Notes: generated by a model not told the origin, from the letters alone. DNA of 64,000 nt from Pseudomonas sp. 31-12 (GCF_003151075.1 NZ_CP029482.1:1612001-1676000), one strand, 5' to 3'; positions 37,405 to 47,491 are shown, numbered from the stretch's first letter. Translations and numbers: made by a program.

Positions 37405-40400
37405 TGGCCAGCCTCTTTAGAAGGTTCAATTGCATCGTCCTGATCGGCTTTTTTGCGCTGGCCAATCGACGACACGGTGACGAAGAACAGTGGGACCCAG
37501 AAGATCGCCAGGACCGTGGCGGTGATCATACCGCCAATAACGCCCGTACCGATCGCATGCTGGCTACCTGAACCTGCGCCGGTGGAAATCGCCAGCGGTA
37601 CTACGCCGAGGACGAAGGCGAGCGAGGTCATGATGATCGGTCGCAAACGCATCCGGCACGCTTCGATCGCCGCTTCGCGCAGGCTACGCCCTTGCTCATG
37701 CAGTTCCTTGGCGAACTCGACGATCAGAATGGCGTTTTTCGCCGCCAGACCGATGGTTGTCAACAGGCCCACCTGGAAGTAAACGTCGTTGGAGAGCCCC
37801 CGCAGACTGGTGGCCAACAGTGCCCCGATGATCCCCAAAGGCACCACCAGCATCACCGCGATCGGAATCGACCAGCTTTCGTACAGCGCCGCCAGGCAGA
37901 GGAACACCATCAGCAGCGACAACGCGTACAGCGCGGGCGCTTGTGAGCCGGACAGTCGCTCTTCGTACGACAGACCGGTCCAGGAAATACCGACACCGGC
38001 CGGCAGTTTCTTCGCCAGGGCTTCGACCTCCGCCATGGCTTCACCGGTGGAGTAGCCCGGAGCCGGAGCGCCGAGGATTTCCATGGCTTCTACGCCGTTG
38101 TAACGTGAAAGCTTCGGCGCGCCGTAGATCCACTCGCCCTTGGCGAAGGCCGAGAAGGGCACCATGGTGCCTGCGGCGTTACGCACATACCATTTCTTGA
38201 TGTCTTCCGGGCTCATGCGCGAATTGGGCTGACCTTGCACGTAGACTTTCTTCACCCGACCACGGTCGATGAAGTCGTTGACGTAGCTACTGCCCAAGGC
38301 AATCGACAGGGTGCTGTTGATGTCGGTGAGGGTCAGGCCCAGGGCGCTGGCCTTCTCGTCATCGATTTCCAACTGGTATTGCGGCTCGTCGTTCAAGCCG
38401 TTCGGACGCACCTGATAGAGCACCTTGCTCTGCGCCGCCATGCCGAGGAACTGGTTGCGAGCTTCCATCAACTTTTCGTGACCGATACCGGCACGGTCTT
38501 GCAGGAACACGTCGAAACCGGTGGCGTTACCCAACTCCAGTACCGCCGGTGGCGCGAAGGCGAACACCATCGCATCGCGGAAGGTGAAGAAGTGCTGCTG
38601 GGCGCGGGCGGCGAGTTTGAACACGCTGTTGTCCGCATCCCGCTGATCCCACGGCTTGAGCATGATGAACGCCAGGCCCGAGCTTTGGCCACGACCGGCG
38701 AAGTTGAAGCCGTTGACCGTAAAGACCGAGGCTACAGCGCTCGATTCCTTATCCAGCAGGTAGGAGCGCATCTCATCGATCACCACCTGCGTGCGCTCGG
38801 CGCTGGAGCCGGCCGGGGTTTGCACCTGGGCAAACAGCACGCCCTGGTCTTCTTCCGGCAGGAACGCCGTTGGAATGCGGGTGAACAGCCAGATCATGCC
38901 GACGACAATGATCAGGTAGGCCAGCAGGTACGGCGCTTTGTGCGTGAGCATGTTGCCGACGCCACGCTCGTAGCTTTTGACACCACGGTCAAAGCTGCGG
39001 TTGAACCAGCCGAAGAAGCCGCGTTTCGGTGTGCCGTGCTCGCCTTTCGGAATCGCCTTGAGCATGGTGGCGCAAAGGGCCGGGGTGAAGATCAGTGCGA
39101 CCAACACGGACAGCGCCATGGCCGAGACGATGGTGATCGAGAACTGCTTGTAGATCACGCCCGTGGAGCCGCTGAAGAACGCCATCGGCAACAGTACCGC
39201 CGACAGCACCAGGGCGATACCGACCAACGCACCCTGGATCTGCCCCATGGATTTCTTGGTGGCCTCCTTGGGTGACAAGCCTTCTTCGCTCATGACCCGT
39301 TCGACGTTTTCCACCACGACGATGGCATCGTCCACCAGCAAGCCGATGGCCAGCACCATACCGAACATGGTCAGGGTGTTGATGCTGAAACCGAACGCCG
39401 CGAGGATCCCGAACGTACCCAGCAGTACCACCGGCACAGTCATCGTGGTGATGACGGTGGCGCGGAAGTTTTGCAGGAACAGGAACATCACCAGGAACAC
39501 CAGCACGATCGCTTCGACCAGGGTTTCAACCACACCCTTGATCGACTCGGTGACCACCGGGGTGGTGTCGTACGGGAAGACCACTTCCATGCCTTGCGGG
39601 AAGAACGGCTTGAGCGTGTTGATGGTGTTGCGCAGCGCTTTCGCGGTGTCGAGGGCGTTGGCCCCGTTGGCCAGTTTCACCGCCAGACCGGAGGCCGGAG
39701 CACCGTTGAACTGCGCGTTGATGCTGTAGTTCTCACCACCCAGACCTACGTCGGCGACATCGGACAGACGCACTTGCGAACCGTCCTTGTTGACCTTGAG
39801 CAGGATCTTGTTGAACTGCTCGGCGGTCTGCAGACGGGTCTTGCCGATGATGGTGGCGTTCAACTGCTGGCCAGGCGCAGCCGGCAGGCCGCCCAGTTGA
39901 CCGGAGGACACCTGGATGTTCTGCGCGGCGATAGCCGCTTTCACGTCCACGGGCGTCAGGTTGAAGTTGTTCAGCTTGGCCGGGTCGAGCCAGACACGCA
40001 TCGCGTACTGGGAACCGAAGACCTGGAAGTCACCGACACCGGCGGTCCGCGAGATCGGGTCCTGCATGTTCGACACGATGTAGTTGGACAGGTCGTCCTT
40101 GGTCATGCTGCCGTCACGCGACACCACGCCGATCACCAACAGGAAGTTCTTCACGGCCTTGGTCACGCGGATACCCTGTTGCTGCACTTCTTGCGGCAGC
40201 AGCGGGGTGGCCAGGTTCAGTTTGTTCTGGACCTGAACCTGCGCGGTATCGGAGTTGGTGCCCTGCTCGAAAGTCGCGGTAATGGTCATGCTGCCGTCGG
40301 AGTTACTTTCCGAGGAGACATAACGCAGGTTATCGATACCGTTGAGCTGTTGTTCGATGACCTGAACCACGGTGTCCTGCACGGTTTGTGCGGACGCGCC

Positions 40401-40550
40401 TGGGTAGGTCACCTGGATCGCAATGGCCGGAGGCGCAATGCTCGGGTATTGGTTGATCGGGAGTTTGAGAATCGAGAGTGCCCCGACCAGCATGATCACC
40501 AGGGCAATTACCCAGGCGAAAATCGGACGGTCGATAAAAAATTTCGACAT
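37401..40550 (-). CDS. emhB: RND efflux pump inner-membrane transporter EmhB (TtgB/MexB-type)
   Basis: The 1049-residue HAE1-family pump has the usual twelve helices and two large periplasmic loops. The N-terminus [16 protein letters not shown], the proton-relay pair in [23 protein letters not shown] (two Asp in helix 4) and the C-terminal block [26 protein letters not shown] are characteristic. It captures hydrophobic drugs and solvents from the membrane and periplasm. It sits three bases after emhA and overlaps emhC. Confidence 0.97.
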   Translation of the reverse strand: MSKFFIDRPIFAWVIALVIMLVGALSILKLPINQYPSIAPPAIAIQVTYPGASAQTVQDTVVQVIEQQLNGIDNLRYVSSESNSDGSMTITATFEQGTNSDTAQVQVQNKLNLATPLLPQEVQQQGIRVTKAVKNFLLVIGVVSRDGSMTKDDLSNYIVSNMQDPISRTAGVGDFQVFGSQYAMRVWLDPAKLNNFNLTPVDVKAAIAAQNIQVSSGQLGGLPAAPGQQLNATIIGKTRLQTAEQFNKILLKVNKDGSQVRLSDVADVGLGGENYSINAQFNGAPASGLAVKLANGANALDTAKALRNTINTLKPFFPQGMEVVFPYDTTPVVTESIKGVVETLVEAIVLVFLVMFLFLQNFRATVITTMTVPVVLLGTFGILAAFGFSINTLTMFGMVLAIGLLVDDAIVVVENVERVMSEEGLSPKEATKKSMGQIQGALVGIALVLSAVLLPMAFFSGSTGVIYKQFSITIVSAMALSVLVALIFTPALCATMLKAIPKGEHGTPKRGFFGWFNRSFDRGVKSYERGVGNMLTHKAPYLLAYLIIVVGMIWLFTRIPTAFLPEEDQGVLFAQVQTPAGSSAERTQVVIDEMRSYLLDKESSAVASVFTVNGFNFAGRGQSSGLAFIMLKPWDQRDADNSVFKLAARAQQHFFTFRDAMVFAFAPPAVLELGNATGFDVFLQDRAGIGHEKLMEARNQFLGMAAQSKVLYQVRPNGLNDEPQYQLEIDDEKASALGLTLTDINSTLSIALGSSYVNDFIDRGRVKKVYVQGQPNSRMSPEDIKKWYVRNAAGTMVPFSAFAKGEWIYGAPKLSRYNGVEAMEILGAPAPGYSTGEAMAEVEALAKKLPAGVGISWTGLSYEERLSGSQAPALYALSLLMVFLCLAALYESWSIPIAVMLVVPLGIIGALLATSLRGLSNDVYFQVGLLTTIGLAAKNAILIVEFAKELHEQGRSLREAAIEACRMRLRPIIMTSLAFVLGVVPLAISTGAGSGSQHAIGTGVIGGMITATVLAIFWVPLFFVTVSSIGQRKKADQDDAIEPSKEAGQ

Positions 40551-40553
40551 GGT

Positions 40554-41711
40554 TTACTCCCCTTTGCCGCTGGAAGCCTTGTCAGCTGCCTGTGCGGGGG
40601 CCGGGTTCTTTGCGCCAACGTTAGTCGCTTCACTGGCTTTGACTTCGATGCCAGGTTTGACGAATTGCAGTCCTTCGGTGATCAGGCGATCGCCGGCTTT
40701 CAGACCGTCTTCGATCAGCCATTGGCTGCCGACGGTGCGGCTGGCCTTGAGCTGACGCAGTTCGACCTTGTTGTCAGCGCCCACGACCAGTGCGGTCGGT
40801 GTGCCTTTGAGGTCGCGGGTCACGCCTTGTTGCGGCGCCAGAATCGCGGCGGCGTTCACGCCGGATTTGAGCTGGGCGTGCACGAACATGCCCGGAAGCA
40901 GCGTGTGATCCGGGTTCGGGAACACTGCACGCAAGGTCACGGAGCCGGTGGTTTGATCAACCGAGACTTCGGAGAATTCGAGCTTGCCTTCCTGCTTGTA
41001 CTCGCTGCCGTCTTCGAGGGTCAGCTTGACTGCCGCGGCCGTGTCGCCAGCCTTTTGCAGGCGACCGCTTTCCAGTTCGCGACGCAGCTCAAGCAGCTCG
41101 ACGGACGACTGGGTGACGTCGACGTAAATCGGGTCGAGTTGCTGGATCACCGCCATGGCGTCGGCCTGGCCGTTGCTGACCAGCGCGCCCTCGGTCACGT
41201 TCGAGCGGCCGATGCGACCGGAGATCGGTGCGTAGACCTTGGTGTAACGCACGTTGATCTGAGCGGATTGCAGGGAGGCTTCCGATTGCAAACGATTGGC
41301 CAGCGCCGTGTCGTATTCCTGACGGCTGACGGCCTGCTCGTTGACCAGCTGCTTATAGCGGTCGGAGATCGACTTGGTCTGTTGAAGGTTGGCTTCGGCG
41401 CTTTTCAGCGTTGCTTCATAAACGGCCGGATCGATCTGATACAGCTGCTGACCGGCCTTGACGTCGCCGCCTTCCTTGAACAGACGCTTGAGAATGATGC
41501 CGTTGACCTGTGGGCGAACTTCGGCAATGCGGAACGCACTGGTGCGCCCCGGAAGCTCGGACGTCAGGGTAAAGGCTTGAGGTTGCAGGGTAACCACGCC
41601 GACCTGAGGAGGCGGTGCGGCGGGTGCCGCTTCTTCCTTTTTGCATCCGCTGAGCAGTGATGCGAGGGCGACGGCGGCGACCAGAGCGGTAACAGCTGGC
41701 TTGAATTGCAT
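40554..41711 (-). CDS. emhA: RND efflux periplasmic adaptor EmhA (TtgA/MexA-type)
   Basis: The 385-residue membrane-fusion lipoprotein starts MQFKPAVTALVAAV and has a lipobox LLSGCKK (Cys near residue 23). The lipoyl halves are RTSAFRIAEVRPQVNGII and APISGRIGRSNVTEGALV, with the alpha-helical hairpin between. It couples EmhB to EmhC. The ATG at 41711 is preferred to the longer frame reaching 41747. It is the first gene of the operon, divergent from emhR, with the repressor operator in the gap. Confidence 0.95.
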   Translation of the reverse strand: MQFKPAVTALVAAVALASLLSGCKKEEAAPAAPPPQVGVVTLQPQAFTLTSELPGRTSAFRIAEVRPQVNGIILKRLFKEGGDVKAGQQLYQIDPAVYEATLKSAEANLQQTKSISDRYKQLVNEQAVSRQEYDTALANRLQSEASLQSAQINVRYTKVYAPISGRIGRSNVTEGALVSNGQADAMAVIQQLDPIYVDVTQSSVELLELRRELESGRLQKAGDTAAAVKLTLEDGSEYKQEGKLEFSEVSVDQTTGSVTLRAVFPNPDHTLLPGMFVHAQLKSGVNAAAILAPQQGVTRDLKGTPTALVVGADNKVELRQLKASRTVGSQWLIEDGLKAGDRLITEGLQFVKPGIEVKASEATNVGAKNPAPAQAADKASSGKGE

Positions 41712-41802
41712 GAAAATCCTCGGGTCAGGCGCGCAAGAAACGCACAAGAAATGTGGAAGGGTAAAAAATGAGTGCCGGGTGGATAAGTAGCTTGCTAAGG
41801 AA

Positions 41803-41832
41803 TATACTTACGTTCATGGTTGTTTGTAAACA
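41803..41832. promoter_or_regulatory. EmhR/TtgR-type operator between emhA and emhR
   Basis: Read on the minus strand the segment is close to the P. putida TtgR operator: GTTTACAAACAACCATG then AACGTAAGTATA. It lies between the divergent emhABC and emhR genes, where it would overlap both promoters. Confidence 0.85.
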
Positions 41833-41977
41833 CCTTGACTGCGTATCCACCCTGTTACCAACGCCCGTCAAAGGTTCGAATTGTAAGCCGGGGGACGAGA
41901 CCCGAGAGCGCTCGCCCCACTTTTGTTCAGCGGCTGTTCAGACATCGCTGAAGCACCCTGATTGAGGTTTTACTGCC

Positions 41978-42610
41978 ATGGTCCGTCGTACCAAAGAGGA
42001 AGCTCAAGAAACCCGCAGCCAGATTCTGGAAGCAGCAGAGAAAGCCTTTTATGAAAGGGGCGTGGCGCGTACGACGCTGGCGGACATCGCGACCCTGGCC
42101 GGCGTGACTCGCGGAGCCATCTACTGGCATTTCAGCAACAAGGCGGACCTGGTGCAGGCGATGCTGGATAGCTTGAAAGAGCCGCTGGATGAAATGGCCA
42201 GGGCCAGTGAAAGCGAAGATGAACTCGATCCGCTGGGCTGCATGCGCAAACTGCTGATTCATTTGTTTCATCAAGTTGCCCTGGACCCGAAAACCCGACG
42301 CATCAATGAGATTTTGTTTCATAAGTGCGAATTCACCGATGAAATGTGCGACCTGCGTCAGCAGCGCCGTGAGGTCAGCCTCGATTGCAATGTGCGAATC
42401 GCCCTGGCCCTGAGTAATGCGGTGAATCGGGGGCAAATGCCCGAAGACCTCGACACGGCCCGTGCGGCCATCAGCCTGCACGCCTACATCGATGGCATGC
42501 TTTACCAATGGCTATTGGCCCCCGAGAGTTTTCAACTGCACACCGAGGCCGAGCGTTGGGTCAATGCAGGGTTGGACATGCTGCGTTTGAGCCCCAGCCT
42601 GCGCAAATGA
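41978..42610 (+). CDS. emhR: TetR-family repressor of the RND pump (EmhR/TtgR)
   Basis: The 210-residue protein has the TetR DNA-binding domain at the N-terminus ([16 protein letters not shown], then [21 protein letters not shown]) and the ligand domain with [10 protein letters not shown] and [25 protein letters not shown]. Its length and these blocks match TtgR of P. putida, which leaves its operator when it binds plant phenolics or antibiotics. It is divergent from emhABC and probably represses both itself and the pump. A hairpin follows the gene. Confidence 0.95.
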   Translation: MVRRTKEEAQETRSQILEAAEKAFYERGVARTTLADIATLAGVTRGAIYWHFSNKADLVQAMLDSLKEPLDEMARASESEDELDPLGCMRKLLIHLFHQVALDPKTRRINEILFHKCEFTDEMCDLRQQRREVSLDCNVRIALALSNAVNRGQMPEDLDTARAAISLHAYIDGMLYQWLLAPESFQLHTEAERWVNAGLDMLRLSPSLRK

Positions 42611-42645
42611 AACAAAATGCTTAATTGGATCCGGTTGTGTCAACC

Positions 42646-42683
42646 ATTAAGGCGAGCTTTGATCCTTCAATGCTCGCCTTAAT
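42646..42683. terminator. Hairpin downstream of emhR
   Basis: ATTAAGGCGAGC and GCTCGCCTTAAT form a 12-base stem with a loop of about 14 bases. The U run is short, so it is only a probable terminator between the convergent emhR and the secreted-protein gene. Confidence 0.6.
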
Positions 42684-42825
42684 GCACAGGGGTGCTTTTA
42701 TATACGTACGCTCGCCAGGTTGAAAGGTAGCGAGCTACGTATTTTGTAGGGATTTTGTGTCGAGTGTGTGAACGGCTGTAAACATCACGGCACCCCAAGC
42801 CGCCCATCAGGTCATTTGTTGAACG

Positions 42826-43311
42826 TTAAAACAACGGTGTAGCTGAACGGGGGCTGGACAGACGTTCGGAAATATAGCTATTGCAGCTATATCCCGAGGT
42901 GCCCCGTCCCGAGCTTGTTTGTTCCCACGCCGGTTTGTAGCTGGGCTCCAGTGCCCCAAAGCCAACCGGAGCATTCATTAACGTTTTTAAACGGCATCGA
43001 AATCCATTAACTTCATAATCGATGAAATTACTGATGGGCGCGACTTTTTTTCGAGTGGGTTGCCAGCCGGACTGATCATAAGTAAAAGCACGCTGGTATG
43101 GGATGTCCAGCGATTCCTCGGTGCCCGGGCCGATGTTAAAGCTGGTCAGGGGGGCGCTAAGTTCTGCCTCGAGCCCGCCGTGCTGTTTTAACTTTAATGT
43201 GCCGAACGTATTGTTGATGATTTTTATCGTTACAACGGTATCTGCCAAGCTATAGGAAAAAGGAGCGCAAGTTGCTAATAGTGCAAATATCAGTTTTTTT
43301 ACCATGTTCAT
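42826..43311 (-). CDS. Secreted protein of unknown function, paralogue 2
   Basis: The 161-residue product has a signal peptide (VKKLIFALLATCAPFSYSLA) and a mature part with beta-type sequence TVVTIKIINNTFGTLKLK and two cysteines (FRCRL and YSCNSY) likely to form a disulfide. No known domain was recognised. It aligns by eye with the upstream protein at several points: a VxIxNxT strand, an SxF(T/N) strand before Pro-rich turns, and the two Cys regions. The DNA is AT-richer than its surroundings, which may mean recent acquisition. A small beta-sandwich such as a lipid-binding protein is possible but not shown. Confidence 0.6.
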   Translation of the reverse strand: MNMVKKLIFALLATCAPFSYSLADTVVTIKIINNTFGTLKLKQHGGLEAELSAPLTSFNIGPGTEESLDIPYQRAFTYDQSGWQPTRKKVAPISNFIDYEVNGFRCRLKTLMNAPVGFGALEPSYKPAWEQTSSGRGTSGYSCNSYISERLSSPRSATPLF

Positions 43312-43349
43312 GATTTTTTTTGGCCAGGGTGAATATGAATTGAAATGAG

Positions 43350-43856
43350 TTATTCAAGGCTGAACTGAATGCTGTAGCTATAGGGGAGAGTACTGATGAC
43401 TTCGAAGATGTCTGTCGTACAATCCGCCGGTTCGACACCGATGGACTTCCCGTTGCCGGACCAATGAGCAGGTTTTAGAAGGTCGGTTACCTTGATGGTG
43501 GCGGTGAACTGGCATTCCTTTTTTCCTGAGGCATAGGCAAACGTTTCGGTGAGTATTCTAGGGTTATCACGGGTAATTGATCTGAAAGGTTCCGGATAGT
43601 GCGTGGGAAAATTCAGTACCGCGTTAATGGGTACCGTGAAATCAGAAATCGCATTGCCTCGGTCGGTTTGCTTCTGCGATGGCCGAGACAGCGTTAATTC
43701 TTCCGATGTCAGGTTTTTAATATAGTAGTGAATGGTCGTGTCGTTGATGTTGTCGGATTCATCAATGGTTTTATAGTCCCCGTATTTGGCGAAGCCGTAG
43801 GGGGAGAATGCTAACGTTGTAAAGATGATCAGTACAGTCTTTGCACAGTTGTGCAT
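43350..43856 (-). CDS. Secreted protein of unknown function, paralogue 1
   Basis: The 168-residue product begins MHNCAKTVLIIFTTLAF, a signal peptide likely cleaved after GFA. The mature part has TTIHYYIKNLTSEELTLS, ISDFTVPINAVLNF and two cysteines (KKECQF, PADCTTD). An AAGGAG ribosome site lies eight bases before the ATG at 43856. It is followed 38 bases later by its apparent paralogue in the same direction. Function unknown. The low GC content and the pairing suggest a mobile or fast-evolving surface or secreted component. Confidence 0.6.
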   Translation of the reverse strand: MHNCAKTVLIIFTTLAFSPYGFAKYGDYKTIDESDNINDTTIHYYIKNLTSEELTLSRPSQKQTDRGNAISDFTVPINAVLNFPTHYPEPFRSITRDNPRILTETFAYASGKKECQFTATIKVTDLLKPAHWSGNGKSIGVEPADCTTDIFEVISTLPYSYSIQFSLE

Positions 43857-44031
43857 GATGAGCGCTCCTTGTCTCAAGTTGAGGTTTCTACAAAAGTTGG
43901 TTTCTCTGCTCTTGTTTTATTAATGTAGAGGTGCTGTCGAAAGTGAGCCAGCGTAAATGTATTGGCGGTTGTTTCGCTGAGAAGAGTTTGTTGTTCTTAA
44001 GGGGGGCATAGGCTTGTTGTTTTTCGTTGAT

Positions 44032-44070
44032 AAAAAAAGCCCCGGCTCTTTCGAGTCGGGGCTTTTTGCT
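44032..44070. terminator. Terminator after xenB
   Basis: AAAAAAAGCCCCGgctctttcgagtCGGGGCTTTTT is a strong hairpin with A and T tracts on both sides, lying just beyond the xenB stop codon. Confidence 0.88.
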
Positions 44071-44081
44071 ATTAATAAAAA

Positions 44082-45131
44082 TTACATTACCGGATAGTCG
44101 ATATATCCCACCGGGCCCTTGGCGTAGAACAGCTCTGGACGCGCTTCGTTAAGCGGCGCATCAGCCTTCAAGCGTGCCGGCAGGTCCGGGTTGGCAATGA
44201 ACGGCACGCCGAAGGCGACCGCATCGGCCTTGCCGCTGGCCAGCCAGGCGTTGGCGCTGTCCTTGGTGAAACGTTCGTTGACGATGTACGGGCCGCCGAA
44301 GGCTTCCTTGAGTTGTGGGCCAAGGCTGTCGCCGGCTTCTTTCTCGCGGGAGCAGATAAAGGCGATGCCACGTTTGCCCAGTTCGCGAGCGACGTAGGTG
44401 AACGTCTCGGCCAGGTTGTCGTCGCCCATGTCATGGGAGTCGGCACGCGGAGCCAGGTGCACACCGACGCGGCCGGCGCCCCAGACTTCGATCGCGGCGT
44501 CGGTCACTTCCAGCAACAGGCGTGCACGGTTTTCCAGGGAGCCACCGTACTGGTCGGTGCGCTGGTTGGTGCTGCTTTGCAGGAACTGATCGAGCAGGTA
44601 ACCGTTGGCGCCGTGGATTTCCACGCCGTCGAAACCAGCGGCCTTGGCGTTCTCGGCACCGGTGCGGTAGGCGTCGACGATGTCGGCGATTTCAGCGGTT
44701 TCCAGAGCACGCGGGGTTGGGTAGTCGGCCAATGGGCGAACCAGGCTGACGTGGCCCTTAGGCTGGATGGCGCTTGGTGCGACCGGCGCTTCACCGTTCA
44801 GGTACGACTCGTGGGAAACCCGGCCGACGTGCCACAGTTGCAGGAAGATCTTGCCGCCAGCGCCGTGAATCGCTTTGGTCACGTTGGACCAGCCACGCAC
44901 CTGATCGTTGGACCAGATGCCCGGGGTGTCCGGGTAGCCGACGCCCATTGGCGTGACCGATGTGGCCTCGCTGAGGATCAGGCCGGCCGAGGCGCGTTGT
45001 ACGTAATATTCAGCCATCAGCGCGTTTGGCACACGGCCTTCGTCGGCGCGGCAGCGGGTCAGTGGCGCCATGATAATGCGGTTGGCCAGCTCGATGTCGC
45101 CCAGTTTGATCGGATCGAAAATAGTCGTCAT
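44082..45131 (-). CDS. xenB: Old yellow enzyme-family ene-reductase (XenB-like)
   Basis: The 349-residue flavoprotein has the length of the xenobiotic reductase XenB of P. fluorescens. It has the OYE features: NRIIMAPLTRCRAD, the substrate-binding pair in DGVEIHGANGYLLDQFLQ (His and Asn), QLWHVGR for FMN contact and NQRTDQYGGSLENRARLLLE. Such enzymes use NADPH and FMN to reduce activated alkenes, quinones, nitroglycerin and TNT. It lies 23 bases after an MFS exporter gene and an ArsR regulator, which suggests a role against reactive electrophiles. Confidence 0.92.
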   Translation of the reverse strand: MTTIFDPIKLGDIELANRIIMAPLTRCRADEGRVPNALMAEYYVQRASAGLILSEATSVTPMGVGYPDTPGIWSNDQVRGWSNVTKAIHGAGGKIFLQLWHVGRVSHESYLNGEAPVAPSAIQPKGHVSLVRPLADYPTPRALETAEIADIVDAYRTGAENAKAAGFDGVEIHGANGYLLDQFLQSSTNQRTDQYGGSLENRARLLLEVTDAAIEVWGAGRVGVHLAPRADSHDMGDDNLAETFTYVARELGKRGIAFICSREKEAGDSLGPQLKEAFGGPYIVNERFTKDSANAWLASGKADAVAFGVPFIANPDLPARLKADAPLNEARPELFYAKGPVGYIDYPVM

Positions 45132-45154
45132 TTCAGTACAACCCTCGTGAGGTA

Positions 45155-46321
45155 TCAGTTAGTCGCAGGAGCCAGCTCGGGATTACCGCGCTGACGGAAA
45201 GTAATCAGGGTCACCAGCAGGGCGAGTACCGCCAGTGCTGCTGCCGCGAGCGGCACGCTGGTCAGGCCGAAACCGTGGGCGATGACGCTGCCGCCGACCC
45301 AGGCGCCCAAGGCGTTGCCGATGTTGAAAGCGCCGATGTTCAGGGTCGACACCAGATTCGGTGCGGCCTTGCCGTAGGTCACCACGTTCACTTGCAGGGC
45401 AGGCACGGCAGCGAAACACGCGGTGGCCCAAAGGAATAAAGTGATTTCGGCAGGAATCAGCGCGACGCTGGTCCAGGTCAGTACGGTCGAGATCACGGCC
45501 ATCGAGATGAAGACGCCGATCAGCGTCGCGGCCATGCCTTTGTCGGCCAGCTTGCCGCCGATGATGTTGCCGACCGTCAGGCCCAGGCCGATGAGCATAA
45601 GGGTCCAGGTCACGCCTTTGGGCGATACGCCGGTGACATCGCCGAGCAGCGGAGCGACGTAAGTGAACAGGGTGAATACCGACGCCGCGAACAACGCCGT
45701 CATGCTCAGGGACAACCAGATCCCGGCGCCTTTGAGGGCGCGCAGTTCGGCGCGCATGTCGAGTTTCTCTTCATCGCGCTTGGCCGGCAGGAAGCGGATC
45801 AGGCCAATCAGCGCGATCACACCAATCACGGTCACTGCCCAGAAGGTCGAGCGCCAGCCGGCTTCCTGACCGAGCGCGGTGCCCAGCGGAACGCCGAGTA
45901 CGTTGGCCAGGGTCAGGCCGGTGAACATCAAGGCCACGGCGGATGCGCGTTTGTTCGCCGGAACGAGTCCTGCCGCCACCACCGAACCGATACCGAAGAA
46001 CGCACCATGGCAGAGGGCCGTGACCACACGGGCAAACATCAGCACGTTGTAATCGGTGGCCATGGCACAGAGCAGGTTGCCGATGATGAAAATGCCCATC
46101 AACGCTACCAGTGCAGCCTTGCGCGGTAATCTGGAGGTGGCCAGTGCCATGAATGGCGCACCGATGGCCACGCCCAGGGCGTAACCGGTCACCAGCCAGC
46201 CAGCGCCGGGGATCGACACGCCGAGGTCCGCCGCCACATCGGGCAGCAAGCCCATGATGACGAACTCGGTGGTGCCGATGGCGAAGGCGCTCAAGGCCAG
46301 AATGAGTAGCGAGAGGGGCAT
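45155..46321 (-). CDS. MFS drug-efflux type transporter (DHA1 family, YdhP-like)
   Basis: The 388-residue carrier with twelve helices starts MPLSLLILALSAFAIGTTEFVIMGLLPDVA in overlapping segments, the signature of the sugar-efflux/chloramphenicol-resistance type DHA1 exporters. It has the GAPFMALATSRLPRK loop and VVTALCHGAFFGIG antiporter-type helix. The substrate is unknown. It begins three bases after the ArsR-type regulator and is followed by xenB, forming a three-gene operon. Confidence 0.88.
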   Translation of the reverse strand: MPLSLLILALSAFAIGTTEFVIMGLLPDVAADLGVSIPGAGWLVTGYALGVAIGAPFMALATSRLPRKAALVALMGIFIIGNLLCAMATDYNVLMFARVVTALCHGAFFGIGSVVAAGLVPANKRASAVALMFTGLTLANVLGVPLGTALGQEAGWRSTFWAVTVIGVIALIGLIRFLPAKRDEEKLDMRAELRALKGAGIWLSLSMTALFAASVFTLFTYVAPLLGDVTGVSPKGVTWTLMLIGLGLTVGNIIGGKLADKGMAATLIGVFISMAVISTVLTWTSVALIPAEITLFLWATACFAAVPALQVNVVTYGKAAPNLVSTLNIGAFNIGNALGAWVGGSVIAHGFGLTSVPLAAAALAVLALLVTLITFRQRGNPELAPATN

Positions 46322-46324
46322 TGT

Positions 46325-46645
46325 TCAGTTCCTTGTCGGAGCGCTGAGCTCCTTGACGATGGCGTCGAGGAACGCCTGAATCACGTCCTCGTTGCGTTTG
46401 AAAAAGTGCCATTGACCGGCTTTCTGGCTGCTGATCAGTCCCGCACGTTGCAAGTTCGCCAGATGGGCGGACACGGTCGACTGCGACAGGCCGCAGCGTT
46501 GATCGATCTGTCCGGCGCAAATGCCGTACTCGTGGTTGTGGATCTGTTCCGGGAACTGGGTCTTGGGGTCTTTCAGCCAGATGAGGATGTCTCGGCGTAC
46601 TGGGTGTGCCAGGGCTTTTATTATTTCGTCGAGGTCGATGGTCAT
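46325..46645 (-). CDS. ArsR-family winged-helix repressor
   Basis: The 106-residue regulator has the DNA-recognition helix LSQSTVSAHLANLQRAGLI (about residues 53-71) after an N-terminal dimerisation helix (LDEIIKALAHPVRRDILIWL). The usual ArsR metal site CVC is absent. Two cysteines, Cys43 and Cys51, lie just before the recognition helix and might sense oxidants or electrophiles. It heads the operon with the MFS exporter and xenB, and a 10-base perfect inverted repeat lies about 30 to 70 bases upstream. Confidence 0.88.
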   Translation of the reverse strand: MTIDLDEIIKALAHPVRRDILIWLKDPKTQFPEQIHNHEYGICAGQIDQRCGLSQSTVSAHLANLQRAGLISSQKAGQWHFFKRNEDVIQAFLDAIVKELSAPTRN

Positions 46646-46673
46646 GGGTTTGGGCTCGTGATGAGTAAAACGC

Positions 46674-46717
46674 TATATCGCGATGAGGCGAACTTTAAAT
46701 CGCTACTTCGCGATATA
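46674..46717. promoter_or_regulatory. Operator-like inverted repeat upstream of the ArsR gene
   Basis: TATATCGCGA (46674-46683) and TCGCGATATA (46708-46717) are perfect inverted copies with a 24-base spacer holding a related partial copy (ATCGCTACTTCGCG). It is the likely self-regulatory site of the ArsR-family protein. Confidence 0.75.
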
Positions 46718-46816
46718 CCAATATGATTTTGGTCTGACGACCGCATAAATTGGTATATCGGGTTATAACGATACGTTGAGTGTCAACATACAAAGGGGCA
46801 GTGCTAAGCTGCGCTC

Positions 46817-47395
46817 ATGAACTATCTCGCACATCTTCACCTCGGTGGCCAGCGCCCCGGTCAATTGCTCGGCAGTTTGTATGGCGATTTCGTCAAGGGA
46901 CGGCTGCAAGGGCAGTTCGACCCGGAGATCGAAGGGGCCATCCAGTTGCATCGCAGCATCGACGTATTTACCGACCGCCACCCGTTGGTGGATGTCTCGT
47001 TGTCGCGGTTTTCCATCACACGTCGGCGTTACGCCGGGATCGTGCTCGACGTGTTTTTCGACCACTGCCTGGCGCGGAACTGGACGCTCTACTCGGACCA
47101 GCCGCTGGAGCGATTCACCTCGGATGTCTATCGGGTGCTGTCCGCCGAGGCGCAATTGCCGGAACGGCTGGCGATGATCGCGCCGCACATGGTGGCGAAT
47201 GACTGGTTGGGTTCTTATCAGGAGTTTGGAGTGCTGGAGCAGGTGCTGCGGGGGATTTCGCGGCGGTTGACCCGGCCTGAGGAATTGGCCGGGGCGATGC
47301 AGGAATTGCGGGGTTTGTATGAGCCGTTGAGTGATGACTTTCGGTTGTTTTATCCGCAGCTGCAGGATTTCGCGCAAAACTATCCAGCACCCTAA
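46817..47395 (+). CDS. acpH: Acyl-carrier-protein phosphodiesterase
   Basis: The 192-residue enzyme removes the phosphopantetheine arm from acyl-carrier protein. It shows the AcpH/HD-like features: MNYLAHLHLGG, GSLYGDFVKG (Asp), LHRSIDVFTDRHP (metal His and Asp) and VLDVFFDHCLARNW. It stands alone on the plus strand, divergent from the ArsR gene and convergent with olsA. A REP pair follows the stop. The olsBA genes next to it also use acyl-ACP, but no functional link is shown. Confidence 0.92.
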   Translation: MNYLAHLHLGGQRPGQLLGSLYGDFVKGRLQGQFDPEIEGAIQLHRSIDVFTDRHPLVDVSLSRFSITRRRYAGIVLDVFFDHCLARNWTLYSDQPLERFTSDVYRVLSAEAQLPERLAMIAPHMVANDWLGSYQEFGVLEQVLRGISRRLTRPEELAGAMQELRGLYEPLSDDFRLFYPQLQDFAQNYPAP

Positions 47396-47399
47396 ACCT

Positions 47400-47491
47400 C
47401 TGTGGGAGCGAGCCTGCTCGCGATTTCGGTGTGTCATTCAGCATCATTGTTGAATGTAAAACCGCTATCGCGAGCAGGCTCGCTCCCACAG
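47400..47491. repeat. Paired REP element
   Basis: Opposed REP cores (GTGGGAGCGAGCCTGCTCGCGAT and reverse) enclose CATTCAGCATcattGTTGAATGT, an internal second dyad. It lies between acpH and olsA, which converge. Confidence 0.88.

Noticed and set aside
42826..43856. Toxin-immunity or bacteriocin pair
   Set aside because: Both products have signal peptides and resemble each other. No immunity-like membrane protein or lysis gene is present, so there is no support for that reading.
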